The notes beneath the pieces are model-generated. The model ran no database searches, was not told where the DNA came from, and saw only the letters and a list, made by a program, of their open reading frames with translations. 64,000 bases of DNA from Hyphomicrobium_A sp964493785 (GTDB lineage Bacteria > Pseudomonadota > Alphaproteobacteria > Rhizobiales > Hyphomicrobiaceae). Each line of letters starts with the position of its first letter. The first letter of the stretch is position 1. Of the stretch, positions 48,247-56,029 are shown one piece after another. The DNA lies in NCBI GenBank assembly GCA_964493785.1, contig CAZBPM010000004.1, positions 124,001 to 188,000 of the forward strand. The letters are read 5' to 3'. Both the position numbers and the translations under genes were made by a program.

Positions 48247-50484
48247 GTGTATTGGACCATCAGGGCGCCGCTCGCGTGTGCGGCTGCCGCAGCCATAGGT
48301 TGCACGTTTGCCGAGGGAGCTAGTGCTCAATCGGCCGAGACCAAGACGACGCCGTTGCCGCCTATCGTCGTTGAGCAGACGGCCGTGCCAGCGAAGCCGA
48401 AAACCACGAAGAAGAGCCAGAAAACGAAGTCGAGCCCGGCGGCGGCCAGTGCGCCGTCAAGCGGCCCGATCGCCGCTGCCGGTTCGCAGGGCGTGGGCAC
48501 GACCGCTCGGGCAGGCAGCCTCACGGTGCCGAACATTGATGAGGCGCGCAGAGAGATCAATCAGGTGCCGGGCGGTGTCGCGCTCGTTCCCGGCAGCGCC
48601 TATCAGGAGTCGACGCCGTCCAGTACGATCAAGGACGTCCTGGACTACGTGCCGGGCGTGTTCGTGCAGCCCAAGTGGGGCGATGACTCGCGGCTGTCCA
48701 TCCGTGGATCGAGCCTGTCGCGGAATTTCCATCTGCGCAGCGTCCAGCTGTTCATGGACGGCATCCCGATCAACACGGCCGACGGCTATGGCGATTTCCA
48801 GGAGATCGATCCGTCTGTCTATCGTCACGTCGATGTCTACAAGGGTGCCAATGCACTACGCTTCGGCGCGAATTCGCTTGGCGGCGCAATCAACTTCGTG
48901 ATGCCGACGGGCTATGACGCAGATGCCTTGAAGACGCGCGTCGACGTAGGCAGCTTCGGGTTTCACAAACTTTCGACAAGTTCGGGCGGTGTCGTCGGGC
49001 CGGTCGACTACTTCATCGCCGGTACGTGGCAGGAGGTGGACGGCTTCCGCGACCACTCGTGGGGCGAGAGCGTCCGCGGCAGCATGAATGTCGGCTACAG
49101 GCTGTCGGAGAATGCGGAGACGCGGTTCTACATCAACGCCAACTCGGTCGAGCAGCGCATTCCCGGCAGCGTGACGAAAGAAAGTGCACTGACGACGCCG
49201 GAGAAGGCAGCGGCGAACAACATCACGTTCGATCAGCAGCGCAACATCGACACGGTGCGCGTGGCCAACAAGACTACGCTGCGGATTGCACCTGGAACAC
49301 TGGTTGAGTTCGGAGCTTTCGGCGTCGACCGGCACCTCATGCATCCGATCTTCCAGTGGCTCGACTACAAGTATCGGGACTATGGCGGGTTTGCCCGCAT
49401 CGAGGACGAGAGCCGGATCGCGGGAATGCGCAATCGCTTCGTCGGCGGTATCAACCTGCACAACGGCACGATCGACAACAAGCAGTATCAGAACCTGGCG
49501 GGCGCAAAGAAGGGCAACCTGCTTTCGAGTTCTGCCGACGATTCAAATAACGTCTCGATGTACGCTGAGAACTCGCTCTACTTCGTCCCGGACGTAGCGC
49601 TGGTCACGGGACTGCAGTTCCTGCATGCGACGCGCGACCGCACGGACCGGCTGCGCGCGGCCAACGATCCTGCGAATTCGTCGGGGCGTACCGAGTTCGA
49701 CCTGTGGAGCCCGAAGGCCGGCCTGCTGTGGGACGTCACTCGCCATTCGCAGGTGTTCGCGAATGTTTCTCGCAGTGCGGAGGTGCCAAGCTTCGGCGAA
49801 AGCTCTGCCGTTTTGGGTGTACGTTTTTCCGACATCAAGGAGCAGACGGCGACAACCTACGAGATCGGTACACGCGGGCGGACCAGGGACTACACATGGG
49901 ATCTCGCACTCTATAGAGCGAACATCGACAACGAGCTGCTGTGCTTCGCCGTGCCGGGTACGTTTGGAAGTACGTGCCAGGTTGCGAATGCCGACAAGAC
50001 GATCCATCAGGGCGTGGAAGCGGGATTCGGATTTGCGGCCACGCGCGGATTGTTCGTCAGAGGTCGCTCCGCCGACGAGGTGTGGGTCAACTCGGCTTAC
50101 ACCTTCAGCGATTTCCGCTACGACAACGACGCGCGCTGGGGCGATAACGAGCTGCCGGGCGCGCCTCGGCATTTCCTGCGCTCTGAGGTGCTCTACAAGC
50201 ATCCGAGCGGCATTTATGCAGGACCGAATGTCGAGTGGGTTCCGGAGGCTTATTTCGTCGACAGCGCGAACAGCTTCAAGACGCAGTCATACGTCCTGTG
50301 GGGTGCCAAGATCGGGTTCGACAATGGCGGTCCGATCAGCGCTTACGTAGAAGGGCGCAACCTCGGCGACGAAAGTTATATCGCTAGCGCCAGCACATCG
50401 ACGGACCTCGGCGGCAAGGACGCGACGGTGTTCGAGCCGGGCAACGGGCGGGCCTTCTACGCCGGCGTGCAGTACAAGTGGTGA
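48247..50484 (+). CDS. TonB-dependent outer-membrane receptor
   Basis: This 745-residue receptor has an N-terminal signal sequence (about 28 residues ending GASAQS) and a Lys/Pro-rich linker. The plug domain contains STIKDVLDYVPGVFVQPKWG, SIRGSSLSRNFHLRSVQLF and YKGANALRFGANSLGGAINF. A 22-strand barrel ends YAGVQYKW. The start is GTG 48247, eight bases after GGGAG. Its ligand is not visible; the DUF2946 gene before it and the YcnI-PCuAC gene after it suggest copper or a copper chelate. Confidence 0.92.
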   Translation: MYWTIRAPLACAAAAAIGCTFAEGASAQSAETKTTPLPPIVVEQTAVPAKPKTTKKSQKTKSSPAAASAPSSGPIAAAGSQGVGTTARAGSLTVPNIDEARREINQVPGGVALVPGSAYQESTPSSTIKDVLDYVPGVFVQPKWGDDSRLSIRGSSLSRNFHLRSVQLFMDGIPINTADGYGDFQEIDPSVYRHVDVYKGANALRFGANSLGGAINFVMPTGYDADALKTRVDVGSFGFHKLSTSSGGVVGPVDYFIAGTWQEVDGFRDHSWGESVRGSMNVGYRLSENAETRFYINANSVEQRIPGSVTKESALTTPEKAAANNITFDQQRNIDTVRVANKTTLRIAPGTLVEFGAFGVDRHLMHPIFQWLDYKYRDYGGFARIEDESRIAGMRNRFVGGINLHNGTIDNKQYQNLAGAKKGNLLSSSADDSNNVSMYAENSLYFVPDVALVTGLQFLHATRDRTDRLRAANDPANSSGRTEFDLWSPKAGLLWDVTRHSQVFANVSRSAEVPSFGESSAVLGVRFSDIKEQTATTYEIGTRGRTRDYTWDLALYRANIDNELLCFAVPGTFGSTCQVANADKTIHQGVEAGFGFAATRGLFVRGRSADEVWVNSAYTFSDFRYDNDARWGDNELPGAPRHFLRSEVLYKHPSGIYAGPNVEWVPEAYFVDSANSFKTQSYVLWGAKIGFDNGGPISAYVEGRNLGDESYIASASTSTDLGGKDATVFEPGNGRAFYAGVQYKW

Positions 50485-50547
50485 CCACAACCCGAGCTTA
50501 AGCATCGTGTGGGAATTCTCGCGCGAGCAGCACGGAACATCGATAGG

Positions 50548-50583
50548 TCAGGCGCGCCGCCCGCTGCTGCGGGCGGCGCCTGA
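50548..50583 (+). terminator. strong stem-loop between receptor and copper-chaperone gene
   Basis: Arms TCAGGCGC-GC-CGCCCGC and GCGGGCGGCGCCTGA pair with a two-base bulge, around a TGCT loop. No T-tract follows. It lies 30 bp before the next gene and may lower or separate its expression from the receptor. Confidence 0.5.
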
Positions 50584-50612
50584 TCCCCCATATCGGAAGA
50601 TGGAGACCAAGA

Positions 50613-51590
50613 ATGAAAAGCATCGGAATGGGAGCGCTTGCCTCGGCAATCGTCGTCGCGCTTGCGTCGCCGGTGGCGGCGCACGCTTCGCTGGAGGTCA
50701 AGGAAGCGAAGGTCGGTGCTGGCTACAAGGCGGTCATCAACGTGCCGCATGGTTGCGAAGGTCAGGCAACGAACGAAGTCAGTATCGATATTCCAGAGGG
50801 TGTCATCGGGGTGAAGCCGATGCCCAAGCCGGGCTGGAAGCTGTCGCTGGAAAAGGGCGCGTATGGACGCTCGTACAACTTCTATCACGGCGACAAGAAG
50901 AGCGAGGGCGTGAAGAGGGTGACGTGGAGCGGCGGGGAGCTGCCGGACGAGTATTTCGACCAGTTCGTGCTGTCGACGTTCATTGCAGGTGAGCTTGCGC
51001 CTGGCAGCCAACTGGCATTTCCGGTAACGCAGAAATGCGCTGGGGGTGAGCTGAAGTGGAGCGAGATCGCGGCCGCGGGCGTCGATCCGCACAGTCTCGA
51101 TCATCCAGCTCCGACGCTGCTGTTGGTAGCGGGGGCATCCGATGATCACCACCATCATCACGGCCAAACCGGCGCGGCAAGTGCCAATGGCATCGCTATC
51201 TCCGGAGCCTGGACGCGGCCGGCCAGCGCGGGCGGCATGGGGGTCGGCTACGCCAACGTCAGCAATTCGGGGACAGAGCCAGATGTTCTGGTTGGGGCTT
51301 CCTCGGACGCAGCCGATCGCGTCGAGCTGCATGAGACGACCATCAGCGCCGATGGCGTCGCCAGCATGAAAAAGGTCGAAAGCGTCGAGATTGCACCGGG
51401 CAAGAGCATCGAGCTGAAGCCGGGCGGACTGCACATCATGCTGATCGGGCTCAAGAACGCGATCAAGGACGGCAGCAAGGTGAAGGCGCAGCTCAACTTC
51501 AAGAAGGCAGGTGCGATCGACGTCGAGCTGGAAGTGAAGACGTCCGCACCGCAAGGCGGCGCCGACGAGCATAAGCACCATCAGCACTGA
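50613..51590 (+). CDS. YcnI (DUF1775) and PCuAC fusion, periplasmic copper chaperone
   Basis: This 325-residue protein has a signal peptide ending PVAA, so the mature protein begins HASLEV; a YcnI domain uses this N-terminal His for copper. The domain continues with VPHGCEGQATNEVSIDIPEG and ends near residue 170. A His-rich linker (DDHHHHHGQ) follows. The PCuAC domain spans about residues 190-305 with GAWTRPASAGGMGVGYANV, VELHETT, ASMKKVE and GLHIMLIGL, giving the H...M...HxM copper motif. The tail HKHHQH is again His-rich. PCuAC delivers copper to cytochrome oxidase; the fusion would act in the periplasm. Confidence 0.92.
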   Translation: MKSIGMGALASAIVVALASPVAAHASLEVKEAKVGAGYKAVINVPHGCEGQATNEVSIDIPEGVIGVKPMPKPGWKLSLEKGAYGRSYNFYHGDKKSEGVKRVTWSGGELPDEYFDQFVLSTFIAGELAPGSQLAFPVTQKCAGGELKWSEIAAAGVDPHSLDHPAPTLLLVAGASDDHHHHHGQTGAASANGIAISGAWTRPASAGGMGVGYANVSNSGTEPDVLVGASSDAADRVELHETTISADGVASMKKVESVEIAPGKSIELKPGGLHIMLIGLKNAIKDGSKVKAQLNFKKAGAIDVELEVKTSAPQGGADEHKHHQH

Positions 51591-51638
51591 TGCGTGAGGG
51601 GGCGACGCCGGCGACAGCCGGCGCGGCCCCGCGCGTGC

Positions 51639-52076
51639 TCAGCGTGCGATGAGAAGTGCGATGGTCGTGCTGGCGAGAACGCGGGTCGCCTGACTGCCGA
51701 GCACGAACTTCGCCAGACCGCGGCGGCCGTGCGACGACATGACGATGAGATCGCAGCCGCGGACCTTAGCCTCCTCGACGATGCCTTCGGCAGGGTACTG
51801 GTCCTTGACGTGAACCCCGTCGCAAGGGACGCCGAGGGTTGCGGCTTTCTTCTGTACGGCTTCGAGGACCTTCGATGCGTTGCCTTCGGAGGCCTTCTCG
51901 TATTCCTCGACCGGAAAGGCGACGGCCCATTCGCCTGAGACGGCGGCGGTCCAGGGTTCCGTCACAGTGATGACCGTGACCTTCGCCTGCATCAGTCGGG
52001 CGATGTCGAGCCCCTGGTCGACGGCTCTCTGCGCTAGCTCGGAGCCATCCGTGGCGATGAGAATGTGCTTATACAT
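51639..52076 (-). CDS. universal stress protein
   Basis: This 145-residue UspA-fold protein begins YKHILIATDGSELAQRAVDQ. The ATP-binding type loop is SSHGRRGLAKFVLGSQATRV, close to the G-x2-G-x9-G(S/T) pattern. It probably binds nucleotide and responds to stress. It is a single gene, convergent with the copper-chaperone gene and divergent from the DUF1194 gene. Confidence 0.9.
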   Translation of the reverse strand: MYKHILIATDGSELAQRAVDQGLDIARLMQAKVTVITVTEPWTAAVSGEWAVAFPVEEYEKASEGNASKVLEAVQKKAATLGVPCDGVHVKDQYPAEGIVEEAKVRGCDLIVMSSHGRRGLAKFVLGSQATRVLASTTIALLIAR

Positions 52077-52271
52077 ATGTCACCTCAATGGGCCGGTCAT
52101 GGAATGATGCACTACAATTCCCTAATCGCTAGCGAGGATCCAGCTGTCACGTCGGCGGGGCCTAGGAAGGCTGGGCAAATTTCCTGTCGACGCTGATGCG
52201 GGTCAGCTCGGACTTGCCCAATCGTCCCGCAGGGCCCACTCTTGGACAAAACAACGAGGGTCTAGAGCGGC

Positions 52272-53126
52272 ATGCGGTACGGCTTCGGACTGGGGCGGGG
52301 GGCAACCTCGTCCAGGGTGGCACGGTGTGCATCGCGCCTGGCTTTGGCCGGTCTTGCGGGGATGGTTGGCGTTGCAGGTGCCGCTGCAGGCAGCGCGGAT
52401 GACGTCGATACAGCTCTGATCGTGGCCATCGACGTGTCGAACTCGGTGGACGAGCAGCGCTACAAGCTGCAGATGGAGGGCATCGCCCAGGCTCTGGAGG
52501 ATCCCGGTGTCATACAGGCCATCACTGGCGGGGCCAAAGGTGGGATCCTGTTCTCGTTGGTGACCTGGTCGGATCAGCCGACGCTCAATCTGCCGTGGAC
52601 GTACATCGCCAACGAGGCCGATGCGAAGGCGGCCGCGCGCAAGGTCCGGTCGATGCCGCGACAGAGCGGCGAGTTCACCTGTATGGCCCGCATGATGCGG
52701 GTGGTTTCGGACAAGGTAGTTCCGCAGATACCGGCAAAGGCTGCGAAAGTGGTTCTCGATATCTCGGGGGACGGGAAAGACAACTGCAACAGCGTGGAGC
52801 CGGTCGAGCAGCTGCGGGACGAACTGGTGAAATACGGCGTGACCGTCAACGGGCTGCCGATCCTGACGCCCGAGGGGCCGGAGGTCGTGACGCCCGGCGC
52901 GCCGTCGGCACAGTCTTATCTGCCGGCGCAGCAGAAGGCCGATCCGCTGGAAGAGTGGTTCAAAGAGAGCGTCAAGGGCGGGCCGGGATCGTTCGTGCTT
53001 CCGGCGAACGGTTATGCCGACTTCGGGCGCGCGATCCGGCAGAAGTTCGTTCTGGAAGTGAGCGAAGGCGGCAGCGCGGTGAGACGCGAGTTTGCGGCGG
53101 GCTCGCCGTTCTTTTTCACGCCGTAG
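52272..53126 (+). CDS. DUF1194 (VWA-like) exported protein
   Basis: This 284-residue protein has an Arg-containing N-terminus followed by a hydrophobic segment (residues about 22-40) that is a likely signal peptide. A von Willebrand-type fold follows, with the metal-site motif IAIDVSNSVDE (DxSxS), SLVTWSDQP, FTCMARMMR and VVLDISGDGKDN. The family is periplasmic and of unknown role. It converges with the pentapeptide-repeat gene. The ribosome binding site is weak. Confidence 0.82.
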   Translation: MRYGFGLGRGATSSRVARCASRLALAGLAGMVGVAGAAAGSADDVDTALIVAIDVSNSVDEQRYKLQMEGIAQALEDPGVIQAITGGAKGGILFSLVTWSDQPTLNLPWTYIANEADAKAAARKVRSMPRQSGEFTCMARMMRVVSDKVVPQIPAKAAKVVLDISGDGKDNCNSVEPVEQLRDELVKYGVTVNGLPILTPEGPEVVTPGAPSAQSYLPAQQKADPLEEWFKESVKGGPGSFVLPANGYADFGRAIRQKFVLEVSEGGSAVRREFAAGSPFFFTP

Positions 53127-53149
53127 CGGTCGCGGATCCTGCGCGCTCT

Positions 53150-53956
53150 TTAGTTGACTTGAGCCCGCTCGAGGTTCTTCACCTTGTCCATGTTGAGTGC
53201 CTTGTCCTTGCCATGCAGAGACAGGAGGCGCGACGAGTTGACGTCAGCGCCGTTGAAGTCGGCGCCAGCAACCGATGCGCCGGTCAGATCGGCCCCGGCC
53301 AGTTCGCTGCCACTCAGATTGGCCCCGGTCAGATCGGCGTTCCGCAGCACGGCATATTCCATCATAGCGCGCGAAAGGTTGGCGTCCTTGAAGGTCGCGC
53401 CATCGAGCTGGCTCGACTTGAACACGCCGCGCATGAGGCCCATCGACTGATTCTTCATGTCGGCGGACAGATTGGCGCCGGTGAAGTTCGCGCCGGTCAG
53501 ATCGGCGCGCGAGAAATCGGCGGCGATGCGTGCGCCGGAAAAGTCGGCGCCGGCAAGCTTGGCGTCCATGAGCTGGGTCGCGAACAGGCTGGCACCCTTC
53601 AGATGGGCGCCGGTGAAGTTCGATTTCAGTCCCCAGGCCTGATCCAGAACGACGCCTTCGAGATTGGAGCCGGCGAAGCTGGTGCCGTTGATGCGTGCGG
53701 CTTGAAGCTTGATGCGACGCAGATCGAGCCCGGACAGGTCGAGGCGGTTGAGCCTGCGTCCTGAGAAATCAGCGGTGCCGGTGGGGCCAGCCTCTGCGAT
53801 GGCGGCGATGACCTGGGAGCGGGTGAAGTCGGGTTTATTGAACTCGTCCGAGCCGAGGTCTAGGTGGTCGACCATATCGGCGCGGGCCGGGGGAGCCGCC
53901 GCGAACGCGACCAACGCCGCTAGCGCGATGCCGGGCAGTATCTGTGTCGCGTTCAT
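53150..53956 (-). CDS. exported pentapeptide-repeat protein
   Basis: This 268-residue protein has a signal peptide (MNATQILPGIALAAL to PPARA). From about residue 55 to 245 it is built of A(D/N)LxG-type pentapeptide repeats, such as ADLTGANFTGANLSAD and ADLTGASVAGADFNGAD. These form a right-handed quadrilateral beta-helix. A free Asp/Lys-rich C-terminus follows. An upstream TTG at 53974 is less likely than ATG 53956. Function unknown. A small exported protein precedes it on the same strand. Confidence 0.85.
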   Translation of the reverse strand: MNATQILPGIALAALVAFAAAPPARADMVDHLDLGSDEFNKPDFTRSQVIAAIAEAGPTGTADFSGRRLNRLDLSGLDLRRIKLQAARINGTSFAGSNLEGVVLDQAWGLKSNFTGAHLKGASLFATQLMDAKLAGADFSGARIAADFSRADLTGANFTGANLSADMKNQSMGLMRGVFKSSQLDGATFKDANLSRAMMEYAVLRNADLTGANLSGSELAGADLTGASVAGADFNGADVNSSRLLSLHGKDKALNMDKVKNLERAQVN

Positions 53957-53970
53957 GGTTCCCGCTCTCT

Positions 53971-54171
53971 TCAAAGGTCTTGGGAATCGGCCGAGGCGCA
54001 GCGCCAGCTCTTGATCTGCCAGTCCGGATGATTCTCCGACCAGCGGGGCAGGTGCGGCTGCGCTTCGTACAGGCAGCGCTTGGCGTCAACGTCGTGTGCC
54101 AGCGGAACGCGGTACTCCTTGCAGGTGCTGGGCGAGCTGATGAGACAAGCGGAAATGACGATCGCAATCAT
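53971..54171 (-). CDS. small exported protein of unknown function
   Basis: This 66-residue protein starts MIAIVISACLISSPSTCKEY, with a short hydrophobic N-terminus that could be a signal or anchor. It has four Cys in total and two Trp near the C-terminus. The start has a strong GGAGGT ribosome binding site four bases upstream. It precedes the pentapeptide gene by 14 bp. A longer same-frame reading to 54618 overlaps fhcC and is rejected. Confidence 0.65.
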   Translation of the reverse strand: MIAIVISACLISSPSTCKEYRVPLAHDVDAKRCLYEAQPHLPRWSENHPDWQIKSWRCASADSQDL

Positions 54172-54223
54172 TCTGACCTCCAAGCCGACAGGCCGCGCGA
54201 CCGCGGCCCCGGACAGAACATGC

Positions 54224-54250
54224 GGGGCACGCGCATCGGATGCGCGCCCC
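54224..54250 (-). terminator. hairpin downstream of fhcC
   Basis: A stem of CGCGCAT / ATGCGCG with GGGG / CCCC below a two-base bulge lies about 70 bp after the fhcC stop. It has no T-tract. A 14-bp palindrome GCGGGGCGCCCCGC is also present at 54290-54303. Either may end the fhc operon. Confidence 0.4.
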
Positions 54251-54320
54251 CTGGTTGTCCTATACGGGCGGTGGAAGCATTTGGTTACAGCGGGGCGCCC
54301 CGCAGGACGCAGCCAGCCGA

Positions 54321-55133
54321 TCAGGCCGTAATCAGGATCTCGCCCTTGCCGATCGTCGCGAGATCGCCTGTGTACTTTCGTACAATGCTGGGCAACGGCT
54401 TGGGCGCGGATGCCCCGAGCTTTGCCTTCAAGTAGCGGCTCAGGATGGGCAGGATTACGAGGTCGTGTCGGCCAGCGTCTGCGAAGGTTGGCAGGAGCTG
54501 TTCGACGGAAGGGCCGATCAGGGTGCCGCGGCGCAGAAGCAGTCCGGGATCGGCGCCGAAGCCGAGCTCGGTCCAGATGGTGCCGCCGACCATGCGGGAG
54601 CCGGCGAAGCTTCCGCATTTGCCGCGAATGTAGATCGTGCCGCGGCGCATGCGGTCGCCTACGCGATCACCGGCATGTCCGTCGATGACGATGAGCCCGC
54701 CCGTCATGCCGAACTTATCGCCCGGCGTGAGGCCGCCGACTTGGCCGGCCGCCGATCCCTTGACGAAGATCTCTCCGCCACTGAGGCCGGTGCCGAGGAG
54801 CGCACTTGCGTCGCCGCGAATTTCGAGGCGGCCACCGCGCATGCTGCGGCCTGCGCCGACGCCGGCATCGCCTTCGACGATCATCTTATCGCCGTCCTCG
54901 AGGTAGGCGCCGATGAAGTCGAGCTTGCTGGTCGAGCCTTCGATGGTGACCGTGGTCCCGGGCTTGCCGGAAACGGCGAATGCATCGCCGACCTTCAGGC
55001 CACTCTTGGTGGTGCCGATGTCAAGCCTCAGGACCTCGGCTAGCGGAGTAGTGGCGAGGTGCTTGGGCGTGAGGCGCGATAGATCCAGGCGCTCGACGGG
55101 GGCAGAGGTAAGGCGGAAGGTAAGACCGCTCAT
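54321..55133 (-). CDS. fhcC: formyltransferase/hydrolase complex subunit C
   Basis: This 270-residue protein is homologous to the C subunit of formylmethanofuran dehydrogenase, here part of the Fhc complex of the H4MPT C1 pathway. The beta-helical repeats show MIVEGDAGVGAGRSMRGG, LLGTGLSGGEIFVKGSAAG, DRVGDRMRRGTIYIRGKCG and SFAGSRMVGGTIW. The ATG at 55133 overlaps the fhcD stop by four bases. It is the last gene of the fhcBADC operon. A reading extending to 56096 is a shadow of fhcD. Confidence 0.94.
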   Translation of the reverse strand: MSGLTFRLTSAPVERLDLSRLTPKHLATTPLAEVLRLDIGTTKSGLKVGDAFAVSGKPGTTVTIEGSTSKLDFIGAYLEDGDKMIVEGDAGVGAGRSMRGGRLEIRGDASALLGTGLSGGEIFVKGSAAGQVGGLTPGDKFGMTGGLIVIDGHAGDRVGDRMRRGTIYIRGKCGSFAGSRMVGGTIWTELGFGADPGLLLRRGTLIGPSVEQLLPTFADAGRHDLVILPILSRYLKAKLGASAPKPLPSIVRKYTGDLATIGKGEILITA

Positions 55134-56029
55134 GGCAGCAGCTCCCGGAGCTTGTAGTGATGTTGACCGAGCTTGCCGCCGTAATTGCCGGCGGTGATGC
55201 GGGTGACGCCCTTGGCGGCGCCGACCTCGAGAACCGTCTTGATGCCGGCGCGCATGGCGTCGGCGACGGATTTGGAGGTCAGTCCGTCGATGACGATCTC
55301 GAGCACGGCGATGGTGTCGGGGCTGACCTCGGACTTCACGCGGCCGCGCAGCGTCGGGCAGAACGCGTCGTTGGTTGAGGCTATGGCTCCCTTGTACTTG
55401 GAGCCGACCTTGGAACCGGAGCGGACGATGCCGCCTGGGAATGGCGTGATGACATCGGGCACGTTGGCGATGGCGTCGACGGCAGCTTCCGTCGTTTGCA
55501 GGAGGCCAGCGCGGTCGTTGCCGAGAATCAGGATGTTGCCGCCGCCGACCGCGTCGGTGACGACGCCGGTCGTTTCCTCGATGACGAACTCGCCGTCCAT
55601 GACGGGGACGCGCCAGAAGCGCTTGTCGCCGAGCTTCTTCGCTGTCTGGAAGCCGTCGCCGAAGTAGCGCGGGCCCTTGCCGAGGCCGATGCGCTTGTCG
55701 GAGTCGACGCCAGCGTAACAGGCGGAGCCCGGGCTCGTCAGCACGCACTGGCCGACGCGGGTCTTGAGCTGGTTGGCGGCAGCGTCGGGCGAGAAGCCGA
55801 ACAGGAGTACGCGAACGCCGGGACGACCATCGGGGGTTTCTTCTGGCTTGAGCTCGCGGTCGATGCCGACCTCGGCACCGGCGCCGATGACGGACGTGCC
55901 GAAGCCGCTCATGGTCACGGCGGCGATGCGCGCCCACTTCATGGTGTCTGCGGTAATGATGACGCCCGTGCCGGCCATGCCGAAGGCCTCGGCGAACGTG
56001 TCGTCGATCTCTATTCCGTTGATCTTCAT
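55130..56029 (-). CDS. fhcD: formylmethanofuran--tetrahydromethanopterin formyltransferase
   Basis: This 299-residue enzyme moves the formyl group from formyl-H4MPT to the methanofuran-type carrier of the Fhc complex. It begins MKINGIEIDDTFAEAFGMAG and shows WARIAAVTMSGFGTSVIG, SACYAG, TDAVGGGNILILG and TRITAGNYGGKLGQHHYKL, the whole-length pattern of Ftr. It overlaps fhcA and fhcC by ATGA at both ends, so the operon is translationally coupled. Confidence 0.97.
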   Translation of the reverse strand: MKINGIEIDDTFAEAFGMAGTGVIITADTMKWARIAAVTMSGFGTSVIGAGAEVGIDRELKPEETPDGRPGVRVLLFGFSPDAAANQLKTRVGQCVLTSPGSACYAGVDSDKRIGLGKGPRYFGDGFQTAKKLGDKRFWRVPVMDGEFVIEETTGVVTDAVGGGNILILGNDRAGLLQTTEAAVDAIANVPDVITPFPGGIVRSGSKVGSKYKGAIASTNDAFCPTLRGRVKSEVSPDTIAVLEIVIDGLTSKSVADAMRAGIKTVLEVGAAKGVTRITAGNYGGKLGQHHYKLRELLP

